The notes: generated by a model not told the origin, from the letters alone. Counted from the stretch's first letter, positions 24,526 to 34,831 are shown. The stretch: 64,000 nucleotides of DNA from Chloroflexi bacterium OHK40 (GCA_004367505.1 SFCB01000291.1:1-64000), one strand, 5' to 3'. Translations and numbers: made by a program.

Positions 24526-27105
24526 ATGGAGCAAACCGGGCGAACAAGCCTTGCTTTGTCGTCGTCCCTCGACATCGAGCAATTCGCACGGCGTCTGGCG
24601 GCGATGCGCGAGGCGTTCCTGGCCACCGGGAGCACCGGGCGGCTCCAGCCACGGACGCTGATCTACGACTCGTGGCGGCGCTGCCGGGCCCTTGCGGTCG
24701 ATGCCGAGCGCAACCTTGCCGGCTTCGGCGCCGCAAGCGACCAGCAACTCGCCGAGCTCCGGGCGCGCAACGAGGGGCTGCTGCTGGCGGCTGGCCCGGT
24801 GCTGGCCAGGCTCGTGGCGATGCTCGCCGATATTGGCTATGTCGTCGCCCTTGGCGACGCGGCGGGCAACCTGCTCGAGGTCGCGGGCGATCCCGAGTGC
24901 CGCCGCCGGCTGGCACGGAAGGGGCTGCTCCCCGGGAGCAACTGGAGCGAGGCAACGGCGGGCACGAACGCGATCGGCACGGCCCTGGCCACCGGGCGGG
25001 TGGTGCAGTTGCTAGCCGCCGAGCACTACTGCGCCGGCTGGCAGGATGTCACATGCACTGCCGCGCCGATCCGGCACCCCGGCAGCGGCGCCCTGGTGGG
25101 GGTGCTCGATATCACCGGCGACTATCGGCTCGCGCAGCCATTCCTCAGTGGGATGCTCGCCGCCGCCGCGCTCGAGGTGCAGCGTGGCCTGATTGCCGGC
25201 CAGCGCGAAGAGCAGGCCCCCGTTCGATTCGCCGGTGTTGCCGTTCCGCCGCCCACTGCCCAGGAGGCCCCGGGCCTTACGCTGCCGCAGCCGGCCCATG
25301 GTGGCGGTTCCTGGCGCGGCTCCCCGGCCGAGCGGCTCGCCGCCGCGACCAGCGTGATGAGTTCGGGGCTTGATCTCGGGCTGACACTCGATCGTGTAGC
25401 GGCTCAGGTGGGGCTGTCGCTCGGGCTGCCCTGTGCCGGTGTGGCGCTCCTCGATAGCCCGGACGGCCCGGTGATCCGGATCTGGGTGGGCGAGAACCCG
25501 CGCACCACCGCCCTCGGCCCAACACTCACAGCGCTGCTCCGCGCGCCCGTTGCCACGGCATGGCTGGCGCACAAGGAGCCAGTCCTGCTGGCCGGTCCGG
25601 CCCAACTACCGCCGGAGCTAGTGGCACCCTGGGCGCAGGCGAACCTCGGGGCCCTGGCACTCTTCCCACTCGTCGCGCCACGGGGCCCATTCGGCCTGAT
25701 CGCCGCCCCACAGCCTGGCGCTGCGCGCTGGGCAGCGGATGAGGTACAGCTTGGCCAGGCCCTGGCCTCCCACGCGGCGATTGCCCTCGAGAACGCCCGG
25801 CAGTTTACGATGCTACGAGCCTATGCGGCGCATACCGAGGCGCTCAACACCCTGACGGTCTTTCTGAACACCCTCCTCGACCCCGGCCAGCACCTCGAGT
25901 TGATACTGCGCCAGATTATTGAGATTACCGATCGTGATGCCGGCCTGATTTGCCTCCGGAGTACGCCTGACGGAGCCCTTACCCCCGCCGCCGTCTATGC
26001 TCTGTCCGTTCCAACAACTGAGCCGCACCCGCCGCTGCCGCCCGCCCTGATACAGCTGGTAGAGGCGGTGGACCTGACCGGACAAGCGCTGCTGCTCTGC
26101 CGCCAGCACGAGTCCGAGCAGGAGGCCGAGGTACTCGTCGCGATGGGTGTCTGCGACGTTGTGGCTGTGCCGCTCACCCAGAACACCAGCAGGCTGGGAG
26201 TGCTGGTGGTGGCCCATCGCCGCCACCACCAGATGAGCCGAGAAGCCTTGCTCCTCTTCCAGACGATCGCGCAACAGCTTGCCCTGACGCTCAGCAACGC
26301 CCGCCTGCGCCGAGCCGCCAGCGAGAACGAAGCCCTCCGCGAGGCCGACCAGCTCAAGAGCGCGTTTCTGGCCATGGTCACCCATGAGCTGCGCTCCCCA
26401 CTGACGGCCATCCGCGCCTCGGTCGAGGGGCTCCTCGATCGGGCCAGCCCGGTCCCGGCGAGCGAGGCTGTCGGGCTGCTCCAGAATATCTCCCGCCAGG
26501 CAGGCAGGCTGGGGCGCTTCGTGGACCAACTGCTCGACCTGTCGCGGATCGAGGCGGGCACACTCGCCATTGACCGTGAGTGGGTCGAGGTGGCCGCCAT
26601 GCTCGATGACGTGCTGAGCTCGTTCCAGCGCCGCGCCCCTGCCTGTGTGGTCGAGCGGGCTTTCTCGCCAGACCTGCCCCTGCTCTACCTCGACCAGGCT
26701 CTGACAGTCCAGGTGTTCTGGAATTTGCTGGAGAACGCTCAGAAATACGGGCCGCCCCAGGGGCCGATCCGAGTCGAGGCCTTTTGTACCGGCGCCCGGG
26801 TATTGATCAGCGTGGCCGATCGTGGCCCCGGGGTTGCGCCGCAGGATCGCACGCGCATTTTCAACCACTTCGTGCGCCTCGATCGGGATCGGCGTGCCCA
26901 GATCGCCGGTAGCGGCCTTGGCCTGGCGATCTGCCGTGGAGTCGTTGAGGCTCACGGCGGGCAGATCTGGGTGGACGATCGGCCCGGCGGCGGCAGCGTC
27001 TTCCGGGTCGCATTGCCGCTGGCCACGCCAGATCTGGTGGCCCTGCACCGATCTGAGCCCGCCCCGCCAGGGCTCACGACAAGCAAAGGGGGGGCCGGAC
27101 GATGA
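24526..27105 (+). CDS. Sensor histidine kinase with AcoR/MimR-type N-terminal sensor and two more GAF domains
   Basis: An 859-residue cytoplasmic sensor kinase. Residues about 40-215 match the sensory module of AcoR/MimR-type sigma-54 activators: IYDSWRRCRALAVD, LPGSNWSEATAGTNAIGTALA, LAAEHYCAGWQDVTCTAAPIRHP and GVLDITGDY. Two GAF-like domains follow (about 268-430 and 437-600), then HisKA with the phosphorylated His620 in MVTHELRSPLTAI, and HATPase_c with NLLENAQKYG, DRGPGV and GSGLGLAICRGVVEAHGG. No membrane helix. It overlaps the response regulator gene by ATGA. It is divergent from the amidohydrolase set, the probable target. The sigma-54 AAA output domain usually attached to this sensor is replaced by a kinase. 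Confidence 0.9.
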   Translation: MEQTGRTSLALSSSLDIEQFARRLAAMREAFLATGSTGRLQPRTLIYDSWRRCRALAVDAERNLAGFGAASDQQLAELRARNEGLLLAAGPVLARLVAMLADIGYVVALGDAAGNLLEVAGDPECRRRLARKGLLPGSNWSEATAGTNAIGTALATGRVVQLLAAEHYCAGWQDVTCTAAPIRHPGSGALVGVLDITGDYRLAQPFLSGMLAAAALEVQRGLIAGQREEQAPVRFAGVAVPPPTAQEAPGLTLPQPAHGGGSWRGSPAERLAAATSVMSSGLDLGLTLDRVAAQVGLSLGLPCAGVALLDSPDGPVIRIWVGENPRTTALGPTLTALLRAPVATAWLAHKEPVLLAGPAQLPPELVAPWAQANLGALALFPLVAPRGPFGLIAAPQPGAARWAADEVQLGQALASHAAIALENARQFTMLRAYAAHTEALNTLTVFLNTLLDPGQHLELILRQIIEITDRDAGLICLRSTPDGALTPAAVYALSVPTTEPHPPLPPALIQLVEAVDLTGQALLLCRQHESEQEAEVLVAMGVCDVVAVPLTQNTSRLGVLVVAHRRHHQMSREALLLFQTIAQQLALTLSNARLRRAASENEALREADQLKSAFLAMVTHELRSPLTAIRASVEGLLDRASPVPASEAVGLLQNISRQAGRLGRFVDQLLDLSRIEAGTLAIDREWVEVAAMLDDVLSSFQRRAPACVVERAFSPDLPLLYLDQALTVQVFWNLLENAQKYGPPQGPIRVEAFCTGARVLISVADRGPGVAPQDRTRIFNHFVRLDRDRRAQIAGSGLGLAICRGVVEAHGGQIWVDDRPGGGSVFRVALPLATPDLVALHRSEPAPPGLTTSKGGAGR

Positions 27106-27788
27106 GCGGCGGCCAGCGCATTCTGCTCGCCGACGACGACCCCGGGATTGTCGAGGCGATCCGCGCGGCGCTCGAAGCTCACGCCTTCGAGGTTGTCAGC
27201 ACCGGAGACGGCGAGGCGGCGCTCGCCGCGTTTGAGCATACGGCACCACACCTGGTGCTGCTCGACCTGGTGATGCCACGGGCGAGCGGGCTCGATGTCT
27301 GCCGGAGGATCCGCCAGCGCGCGGCGACGCCGATTATCGTGCTGAGCGTCAAGGGTTCGGAGGCCGACATCGTCAGCGTACTCGATAGCGGCGCCGATGA
27401 CTATCTGGTCAAGCCGTTCCGGCTCAGTGAACTGCTGGCGCGCGTGCGCGCCGTCTTGCGCCGGGGGAGCCGCATCGCGAGCCGCCTCGTCATTTGCCAG
27501 GATCTCGAGATTGATACCGACCAGCGGAGCGTATCACGCGCAGGGCAACCTGTGGCCCTGACCCCAACGGAGTACGCGGTGCTTGCCGAACTGGCGACCA
27601 ACGTCGGGCGGGTTGTCACCTCGCGCCAGCTGCTCCAGCGGGTCTGGGGGCCGCAGTACAGCGATGCTACCGACTATGTCAAAGGGGTGATCAGGCGGTT
27701 GCGGGTCAAGCTCGAGCCCGATCCGGCCCACCCGCGCTACCTGCTTACCGAGCCACACCTCGGCTACCGGCTCAATGACACGCTGTAG
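27102..27788 (+). CDS. OmpR/KdpE-type response regulator
   Basis: A 228-residue DNA-binding response regulator. The receiver domain (1-120) has the acidic pocket LADDDP, the phospho-acceptor Asp55 in LLDLVMP, and lysine in YLVKPF. The C-terminal winged helix (130-228) has LTPTEYAVLAELATNVGRVVTS, LLQRVWGPQY and VKGVIRRLRVKLEPD, of OmpR type. It starts inside the kinase stop codon (ATGA), so kinase and regulator are a coupled pair. Targets are probably the divergent amidohydrolase operon and/or the downstream acyl-CoA synthetase. Confidence 0.95.
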   Translation: MSGGQRILLADDDPGIVEAIRAALEAHAFEVVSTGDGEAALAAFEHTAPHLVLLDLVMPRASGLDVCRRIRQRAATPIIVLSVKGSEADIVSVLDSGADDYLVKPFRLSELLARVRAVLRRGSRIASRLVICQDLEIDTDQRSVSRAGQPVALTPTEYAVLAELATNVGRVVTSRQLLQRVWGPQYSDATDYVKGVIRRLRVKLEPDPAHPRYLLTEPHLGYRLNDTL

Positions 27789-28095
27789 GTGCCCGCGAAC
27801 GCTGATTGCACCAGGGCAACGAGCCAGGATCGGTGGTGGCGGGCTTACCCTGCCAGCCTTACCGGCAGGCTGGCGGAGTGACGTACCCTATTGCACGTCG
27901 GCGGCAGCGACCCACACCGGCACCTGGCGGCGCGGCGATGCAAGTCGTCCTGCCCAAGCGGGAAGGGCCTGCCTCCGCCCAAGCGGGGGGAGGGCCAGCA
28001 GCGTACCCCAATGCCGTACACCACGGTTCCGACCAGCCGTTCTGTCCGCCCCGCGTGTACCGACCGGGTTTCGTGATCCACATAGGAGGCGCACG
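27789..28095. terminator. Intergenic region with hairpin and inverted repeat copy
   Basis: GCCAGCCT (27852-27859) pairs with AGGCTGGC (27867-27874) about 65 bases after the response regulator stop, a likely terminator. Positions about 27945-28062 carry, inverted, the element family of 11719 (GCGGGGCGGACAG end at 28062). A fresh promoter for the acyl-CoA synthetase gene is not obvious. Confidence 0.5.
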
Positions 28096-29727
28096 GTGAC
28101 CAACGAAATCCCCTTCGGCGATGTCTGGCTTGCCGCGCTGACACCACGGAGCTTCTTGCAGCGCAGTGCCCGCGTCTTCCCCGAGCGCTCGGCCGTGATC
28201 TACGGTGCGCGGCGCTTCAGCTACCGCGAGCTTGATGAGCGGGTGCGCCGGCTCGCCGCCGCAATGCGTAGCCTCGGCGTGGGCCCCGGTGACAGGGTGG
28301 CCTTCCTCTGCCCCAATATCCCGCCGCTGCTCGAAGCTCACTTCGCCGCCCCGCTGATCGGCGCCGTGCTCGTGGCGATCAATACGCGCCTCAACGCCGG
28401 GGAGGTCGGCTACATTCTCGACCACTCCGGCGCGAAGCTGCTCTTCGTCGATAGCGAACTGGCCCACCTCGCCGCGCCACACCTGGGCACGGTGGCCACC
28501 CTCCAGGCCGCCATCACCATCGCCGACGCCGAAGCCGGTGCCCCCGGCCAGCGCCTCGAAGGCCCCGAGTACGAGGCCTTGCTGGCGGCCAGCGAGCCCC
28601 TCGGCTGGGACGAAGCGGCGCCCGTGCGGGAGACTGACACGATCAGCATTAACTACACCAGCGGCACCACCGGCCGCCCCAAGGGCGTGATGTACTCCCA
28701 CCGTGGCGCCGCCCTCAACGCCCTCGGCGAAGTGATCACCGCTCGCCTCGATAGCCGCAGCGTCTACCTCTGGACGCTGCCCATGTTCCACTGCAACGGC
28801 TGGTGTTTCCCCTGGGCCGTCACCGCGATGGGGGCGACCCACGTCTGCATGCGTCGCTTCGACCCGGCCGCCGTGGTGCGCCTGATCGCCGAGCACGGCG
28901 TGAGCCACTTCTGCGCCGCCCCCACCGTGCTGATCATGCTGCTCAACAGCCCGGCCATCACCGAACTGACCCTCAAGGTCCCGCTACATATCGTCACCGC
29001 TGCCGCCCCGCCCTCCCCCACCGTGCTCGCCGCCGTCGAAGCCCTTGGCGCCACCATCACGCACGTCTATGGTCTCACCGAAACCTACGGCCCCCATACG
29101 GTCTGCGAGTGGCACCCCGAGTGGGACGCCCTGCCCCCCGAGCGCCGCGCCCGCCTTAAGGCCCGCCAGGGCGTACCCTACCACCACGCCCAGGAGCTGC
29201 GCGTGGTGGACGACCAGATGAACGACGTGCCAGCCGACGGCACCACCCTCGGCGAGATGGTGATGCGCGGCAACAACGTGATGCAGGGCTACTACCGCCA
29301 GGAAGAGGCCACCGCTCAGGCCTTCCGTGGCGGCTGGTTCCATAGCGGCGACGTGGGCGTGATGCACCCCGACGGCTATATTGAACTGCGCGACCGCGCC
29401 AAAGATATTATCATCTCCGGCGGTGAAAATATCTCCACGATCGAAGTGGAGCAAGCGATCTATCAGCACGAGGCCGTGCTCGAGGTGGCCGTGGTGGCCC
29501 GCCCCGATGAGCTCTGGGGCGAGGTGCCGGTGGCCTTCGTCACCCTCAAGGCCGGTGCCGAACTGGGTGAAGCCGAACTGATCGCCTTCTGCCGTGAGCG
29601 CCTGGCCGCCTACAAGTGCCCCAAGGCGGTTGTGTTCGGCGATCTACCCAAAACCTCCACCGGCAAGATTCAGAAGTTCAGGCTCAGGGAGCGATTCTGG
29701 GAGGGCAGGGAGCGCGGGATCAATTAA
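28096..29727 (+). CDS. AMP-dependent acyl-CoA synthetase
   Basis: A 543-residue adenylate-forming ligase activating a carboxylic acid to its CoA thioester. Motifs in order: the P-loop-like YTSGTTGRPKGVMYSH, YGLTETYGPHT, the ATP/hinge region GGWFHSGDVGVMHPDGYIELRDRAKD, IISGGENIS, and the catalytic lysine in KTSTGKIQKF near the end. It resembles medium- or branched-chain fatty acyl-CoA ligases. The start is a GTG with AGGAGG six bases upstream; the longer frame runs through the repeat region. It follows the kinase/regulator pair on the same strand. The acid substrate cannot be predicted. Confidence 0.92.
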   Translation: MTNEIPFGDVWLAALTPRSFLQRSARVFPERSAVIYGARRFSYRELDERVRRLAAAMRSLGVGPGDRVAFLCPNIPPLLEAHFAAPLIGAVLVAINTRLNAGEVGYILDHSGAKLLFVDSELAHLAAPHLGTVATLQAAITIADAEAGAPGQRLEGPEYEALLAASEPLGWDEAAPVRETDTISINYTSGTTGRPKGVMYSHRGAALNALGEVITARLDSRSVYLWTLPMFHCNGWCFPWAVTAMGATHVCMRRFDPAAVVRLIAEHGVSHFCAAPTVLIMLLNSPAITELTLKVPLHIVTAAAPPSPTVLAAVEALGATITHVYGLTETYGPHTVCEWHPEWDALPPERRARLKARQGVPYHHAQELRVVDDQMNDVPADGTTLGEMVMRGNNVMQGYYRQEEATAQAFRGGWFHSGDVGVMHPDGYIELRDRAKDIIISGGENISTIEVEQAIYQHEAVLEVAVVARPDELWGEVPVAFVTLKAGAELGEAELIAFCRERLAAYKCPKAVVFGDLPKTSTGKIQKFRLRERFWEGRERGIN

Positions 29728-29732
29728 CATGA

Positions 29733-31088
<1,356 letters not shown>

Positions 31089-31117
31089 CGCATGCTCATC
31101 GCAGAAAGTACGGACCA

Positions 31118-31639
31118 ATGGCTACCCACCCACCAACCGGCGCCGTCAGCTCAGGCAGCCCCGTCAACAGCAGCGAGTTCGCCACCAGCGCCTTCGAGCG
31201 GCTCCGCATCCTGCAGCGCTACCGGCGCATCGCGATGGTTGGCCTGAGCAGCAACCCCTACCGGCCCAGCCACTTCGCGGCGGTCTACCTGCTCGCCGAG
31301 GGCTATGAGGTAACGCCTGTCAACCCGCGTGAGCGCGAGATCCTGGGGCGCACCGCCTACCCATCGCTGCGAGAGGTGCCAGGCCCCCTGGAGATCGTGG
31401 ATATCTTCCGCGAGCCGGCGGCGGTGCCGGCGATCGTCGAGGAGGCGATCGAGCGCGGCGCAAAGGTGATCTGGATGCAGCTCGGGGTGATCAACGAGGC
31501 GGCGGCGCGGCGCGCGCGTGAGGCCGGGCTCGCTGTGGTGATGGACGCCTGCGTCAAGATCGAGCACGCCCGATTCTTCGGCGGCCTGAGCACGGTTGGC
31601 CTCAACACCGGGGTGATCACCGCGCGGAAGCGGGTGTGA
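31118..31639 (+). CDS. CoA-binding (Rossmann) domain protein
   Basis: A 173-residue protein of the small CoA-binding family (YccU-like). The Rossmann nucleotide-binding core is visible: YRRIAMVGLSSNPYRPSHFAAVYLLAEGYEVTPVNPRE, then VDIFREPAAVPAIVEEAIERGAKVIWMQLGV and a conserved cysteine in VMDACVKIEHARF. It sits 29 bases behind metY, a frequent pairing. Family function is poorly defined; a redox or regulatory role in sulfur metabolism is only suggested by context. Confidence 0.85.
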   Translation: MATHPPTGAVSSGSPVNSSEFATSAFERLRILQRYRRIAMVGLSSNPYRPSHFAAVYLLAEGYEVTPVNPREREILGRTAYPSLREVPGPLEIVDIFREPAAVPAIVEEAIERGAKVIWMQLGVINEAAARRAREAGLAVVMDACVKIEHARFFGGLSTVGLNTGVITARKRV

Positions 31640-31691
31640 GAAAGGACCAGCGCTGCCCGGATCGGCGAGGGAGGAGGTGCGGCACGGATCT

Positions 31692-31724
31692 CCGCTGCGA
31701 CACCCCGATGGGGTGTCGCAGCGG
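31692..31724. terminator. Perfect 15-bp bidirectional terminator hairpin
   Basis: CCGCTGCGACACCCC (31692-31706) and GGGGTGTCGCAGCGG (31710-31724) form a perfect stem with a 3-base GAT loop, lying between two convergent genes. The symmetry would serve both directions. Confidence 0.75.
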
Positions 31725-31741
31725 GATCGGCGGGAGGGCCT

Positions 31742-32704
31742 CTAGCCTGTGGCGAGCCACCTGATCATCTGCTCGGGCGTCAGGTTCCCGCCGCAGAGGA
31801 TGCTCGCCACCAGCCGGCCCGCGAAGCGCTCCGGGTTGGCAAGCAGCGCCGCTACACCGCAGACGCCGGACGGTTCGAGCACCAGCCCGAGGTGGGTGTG
31901 GGCCAGGCCCATCCCCTTCACCAGCCCCTCATCGTCGACCAGTATCACTTCATCGACCACACCGGACAGGTCGGCCAGGGCCTCGGGCACTGGCACCCGC
32001 ACGGCGATCCCGTCGGCGATCGTCTCGGCTCGCTCGGTGGTGATGAGGCTACCCGCGCGCCAGGAGCGCTCCATGGCCGGCGCGCCAGCGGCGCTCACAC
32101 CAATCACCTCCGTGCGCGGGCTGTGGGCCTTGACCCAGTGGGCCACCCCGGCCAGCAGCGCGCCATTTCCCAGCGGCACCAGCAGCGCGTCCAGGGGCTC
32201 GGGCCAGCGCAGCAGCTCCAGCCCGATCGTCCCGGCGCCCTCGGCCGTCTCCACATCGCGGCTATCCTCGACGAAGCGCGCGCCCGCGCCCTCAGCGTAG
32301 GCCCGCGCGGCCTGCTTCGCCGCGTCGAAGTCGTCGCCCTCCAGCCGCACCTCAGCGCCGAGGGCCCGCATGCGCGCCACCTTGAGCGGGTTGGCGTTGG
32401 TGGCGGCGAACACCGTGAGCTCGAGGCCCCGCTTGCGCGCCGCGAAGGCCATCCCCTGGCCGAAGTTCCCCGCGCTGGCACACACCACCTGTGCCCCGGC
32501 CTCCATGCCTGCACAGAGCAACTCCGCTCCACGCCCCTTGAAGGAGCGGATCGGGTTGACTGTCTCCACCTTCACCAGGAGCCGGCAGCCCAGAAGGGCG
32601 CCGAGGCTCTCGGCCACATACTGCGGGGTATTCAGAAAGACTGGGTCGATCACCTCCATCGCGCGGGCGATCCGCTCCACAGAGATGCGCTGGGGATGGG
32701 CCAT
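31742..32704 (-). CDS. Threonine dehydratase-like PLP enzyme
   Basis: A 320-residue fold-type II PLP enzyme resembling threonine/serine ammonia-lyases. The PLP lysine is in VNPIRSFKGRGAELL; the phosphate-binding glycine loop is PLGNGALLAG; ASAGNFGQGMAFAARK is the substrate-carboxylate loop. There is no C-terminal ACT regulatory domain, so it is of the short catabolic form rather than the full IlvA. GAGG six bases upstream of 32704 supports the start. Related racemases share these motifs, so the exact reaction is uncertain. It ends facing the metY pair across a strong terminator. Confidence 0.82.
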   Translation of the reverse strand: MAHPQRISVERIARAMEVIDPVFLNTPQYVAESLGALLGCRLLVKVETVNPIRSFKGRGAELLCAGMEAGAQVVCASAGNFGQGMAFAARKRGLELTVFAATNANPLKVARMRALGAEVRLEGDDFDAAKQAARAYAEGAGARFVEDSRDVETAEGAGTIGLELLRWPEPLDALLVPLGNGALLAGVAHWVKAHSPRTEVIGVSAAGAPAMERSWRAGSLITTERAETIADGIAVRVPVPEALADLSGVVDEVILVDDEGLVKGMGLAHTHLGLVLEPSGVCGVAALLANPERFAGRLVASILCGGNLTPEQMIRWLATG

Positions 32705-32830
32705 GCGATACCTCGTTGATGAGCCGGGTCGTCGGGGGCAGCTACCTGGCGCTGCGTGCCGGCACACCCGCCATTGTAGATCAGCAAAGGGGCGGTGGCC
32801 GCACCAGGACATGCGACACCCTCACACAGC

Positions 32831-32872
32831 TTGACGCTGGCTCGATCGAGTGCTATCATCTAGACAGTCTAG
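32831..32872 (+). promoter_or_regulatory. Sigma-70 promoter with overlapping palindromic operator for the toxin-antitoxin pair
   Basis: TTGACG (32831-32836) and TATCAT (32854-32859) are separated by exactly 17 bases, a good housekeeping promoter. Immediately after the -10 lies CTAGAC-A-GTCTAG (32860-32872), a perfect palindrome covering the expected transcription start, followed by AGGAGG at 32875-32880. This fits autorepression by the antitoxin. Confidence 0.75.
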
Positions 32873-32885
32873 CCAGGAGGTGTGG

Positions 32886-33140
32886 ATGGGCAAGGTATGG
32901 CAGCTTCAAGAGGCGAAGAACCGGCTCAGTGAAGTCATCGACGAAGCGCTGCGGGACGGCCCGCAGGTGATCACCCGCCGGGGAGCGGAGACGGCGGTGG
33001 TACTGTCCTATGCCGCATATCGCGAGCTGCGCGCCAGGCGCCAGCCACTCTCGGCCTTCCTCCGCGAGTCGCCGCTGGCCTACACTGCCCTGGACCTGGA
33101 GCGCGACACGAGCCCGCCCCGGGGCGACCCGGAGCTATGA
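32886..33140 (+). CDS. Phd/YefM-family antitoxin
   Basis: An 84-residue antitoxin. The N-terminal DNA-binding fold reads VWQLQEAKNRLSEVIDEALRDGPQVITRRGAETAVVLSYAAYREL, the Phd/YefM signature; the C-terminal tail would neutralise the toxin. AGGAGG five bases upstream of the ATG fixes the start. It overlaps the toxin gene by ATGA. Expected to repress its own promoter through the CTAGAC palindrome. Confidence 0.92.
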   Translation: MGKVWQLQEAKNRLSEVIDEALRDGPQVITRRGAETAVVLSYAAYRELRARRQPLSAFLRESPLAYTALDLERDTSPPRGDPEL

Positions 33141-33559
33141 ACTACCTGCTGGACACGAACGTCATCTCCGAGCTCGTGGCCCGGCGTCCGGAGCAGCGGG
33201 TGGTAGCCTGGGTGGATGGCCTGGAGGATGAACGACTCTACCTGAGCGTGATCACCATCGGCGAGATCCGCAAGGGGATCGCGAAGCTCCCCCCATCGCC
33301 ACGGCGCGAGGATCTGCGGCGTTGGCTGGAAGGCGATCTGCTTGCCCGCTTCGCTGGCCGGATCGCCGGCATCTCCACGGCAACGATGCTCGCCTGGGGT
33401 GAGCTGACGGGCCGGCTGGAGCGAGCCGGGGTGATGCTCCCGGCGATCGACTCACTGATCGCCGCGATTGTGCTCGAGGGCGGCTTCACCCTCGTCACCC
33501 GCAACGACGGCCACTTCCGGCAGGCGGGGGTCCCGGTGGTCAACCCGTGGCAGCCCTAG
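33137..33559 (+). CDS. VapC/FitB-type PIN-domain toxin ribonuclease
   Basis: A 140-residue PIN-domain endoribonuclease. The four acidic metal-binding residues are visible: Asp6 in YLLDTNVISE, Glu43 in ITIGEIRKGI, Asp105 in LPAIDSLIAA and Asp124 in TRNDGHF. When released from the antitoxin it would cleave RNA and halt growth. It is coupled to the antitoxin gene by a 4-base overlap. All catalytic residues are present, so the toxin looks functional. Confidence 0.92.
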   Translation: MNYLLDTNVISELVARRPEQRVVAWVDGLEDERLYLSVITIGEIRKGIAKLPPSPRREDLRRWLEGDLLARFAGRIAGISTATMLAWGELTGRLERAGVMLPAIDSLIAAIVLEGGFTLVTRNDGHFRQAGVPVVNPWQP

Positions 33560-33595
33560 CCGGCAGGGGAGCGCGCAGGGGGAACCAGGAACGTC

Positions 33596-33703
33596 ACGCG
33601 GCGAGCGCACAGGAGATCACGCCCGCCGCAGCGCCCGCGCGCTGGCCACGCACCTGGTGGCGCCCAGGCACGCGGCGAGCGCACAGGGGATCACGCCCGC
33701 CGC
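33596..33703. repeat. Two 34-bp direct repeats 74 bp apart
   Basis: ACGCGGCGAGCGCACAGGAG followed by ATCACGCCCGCCGC occurs at 33596-33629 and, with one mismatch, at 33670-33703. They lie downstream of the toxin gene. The unit is not seen elsewhere in the window; too few copies for a CRISPR array. Confidence 0.6.
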
Positions 33704-33835
33704 GACACCTTGTTCGATCTGCGTCCCCGCGTAGACCTATCGGCGCCCGGCGGCAGCGCGAGCGCCTGCCGGAACGGCAGCCACTCGCGCCACGGGGAAG
33801 GCTGGCGCACTCCTGATACACCACCCTGAACGACC

Positions 33836-34786
33836 TCAGTCGCGCCAGTAGCTGATCAACTGGCCCTGGGGATTGTAAAGCGCCCCGTCGTCGTCCTCAC
33901 CATTGCTCCAGATCGTGCCGCTGCCAGCATAACGGTAGGTCCGCGTCTCACCTGGCGCCAGGGTGCCGCCAATACCATCATGGCGCTGGTTGCCCCGGAT
34001 GCTGCACATGATCCAGCCATCCAGGTTGACGACTGCATCGCTCACGTTCCGGAGCAACACCTCCTCGCGATGATCGTCGATGCCGACGATCCTCACCGGG
34101 AAGTTGGGCGCCACATCAGCGTTTGGGTCAGCCTGACAGTTGTTGTAGCTTGGCGGCGGAGGCTGGGGCGCTGGCGGCGGCTGGGCTGGCGCCGCGTTCG
34201 CCCGCACCTCGGAACCGAGCAGGCCCAGGAGCACGGCGCTCGGCCCGATTTCGGGGTGCAGCTCGAAGCGGCGACGCTCGAAGTATTGCACCGTGTAGGG
34301 GCGGCCTTCCAGCTCGGTGGTGAACTCGCCCGTTACGGGGAGGCCGAAGCGCTCCAGACCACCGTTGGCCCGCCAGTAGGCGGCAAACGCCCCGCAAACC
34401 TGGTGGCCCGTCTCGGGAAAGGCGGCGCAGCCGGGGCTGGCCGGTGCACCCGGGCCGGGCTGCCAGGGCGTGCCCAGCTGCGCGAGCCGCTCAACACCCA
34501 GCCGGCCCGCCGTCACGCGGCCATCGGCCTGGATCTCGAGCCGGTCGCGCTCGAACCACTGGGCCTGGAGCGGCTGGCCCTCGACCAGCTCGACGCTCTG
34601 GGGGGTGATGGGCAGGCCGAAGACGGGCAACCCACCACCTCGCTCCCAGTAGGCGCGGATCGGCCCGCTGATGCACAGACCGGTCTCGGCGAAGCAACGC
34701 TGGTCGGCCTGGGCTGCAGCGGGAGCAGCAAGAGCGAACCCGGCGAGGAGCGTAAGCGCAATGATCAAACGCACTGTGTGGCCCAT
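33836..34786 (-). CDS. Secreted protein with two YWxxNGG-type modules and a lamin-tail domain
   Basis: A 316-residue exported protein. A signal peptide (MGHTVRLIIALTLLAGFALA, cleavage near APAAAQA) is followed by two related modules: CFAETGLCISGPIRAYWERGGGLPVFGLPIT and CAAFPETGHQVCGAFAAYWRANGGLERFGLPVT, each followed by an FERxRxEIQ/HPE segment. A proline-rich linker leads to a C-terminal lamin-tail domain (LRNVSDAVVNLDGWIM, GGTLAPGETRTYRYAG). These modules are common in exported Chloroflexota proteins and probably have wall or polysaccharide roles. The ATG at 34786 has AAAGGA upstream. An extended -10 (TGCTATGAT, minus strand, 34832-34840) precedes it. Confidence 0.8.
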   Translation of the reverse strand: MGHTVRLIIALTLLAGFALAAPAAAQADQRCFAETGLCISGPIRAYWERGGGLPVFGLPITPQSVELVEGQPLQAQWFERDRLEIQADGRVTAGRLGVERLAQLGTPWQPGPGAPASPGCAAFPETGHQVCGAFAAYWRANGGLERFGLPVTGEFTTELEGRPYTVQYFERRRFELHPEIGPSAVLLGLLGSEVRANAAPAQPPPAPQPPPPSYNNCQADPNADVAPNFPVRIVGIDDHREEVLLRNVSDAVVNLDGWIMCSIRGNQRHDGIGGTLAPGETRTYRYAGSGTIWSNGEDDDGALYNPQGQLISYWRD

Positions 34787-34831
34787 CGGATATCCTTTCC
34801 ACTGCGGCGCTGCGGGAGGCGTATCGCCACA

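Noticed and set aside
33596-33703. Possible CRISPR or integration-site repeats
   Set aside because: Only two copies, 74 bp apart, with no integrase or further spacer structure.
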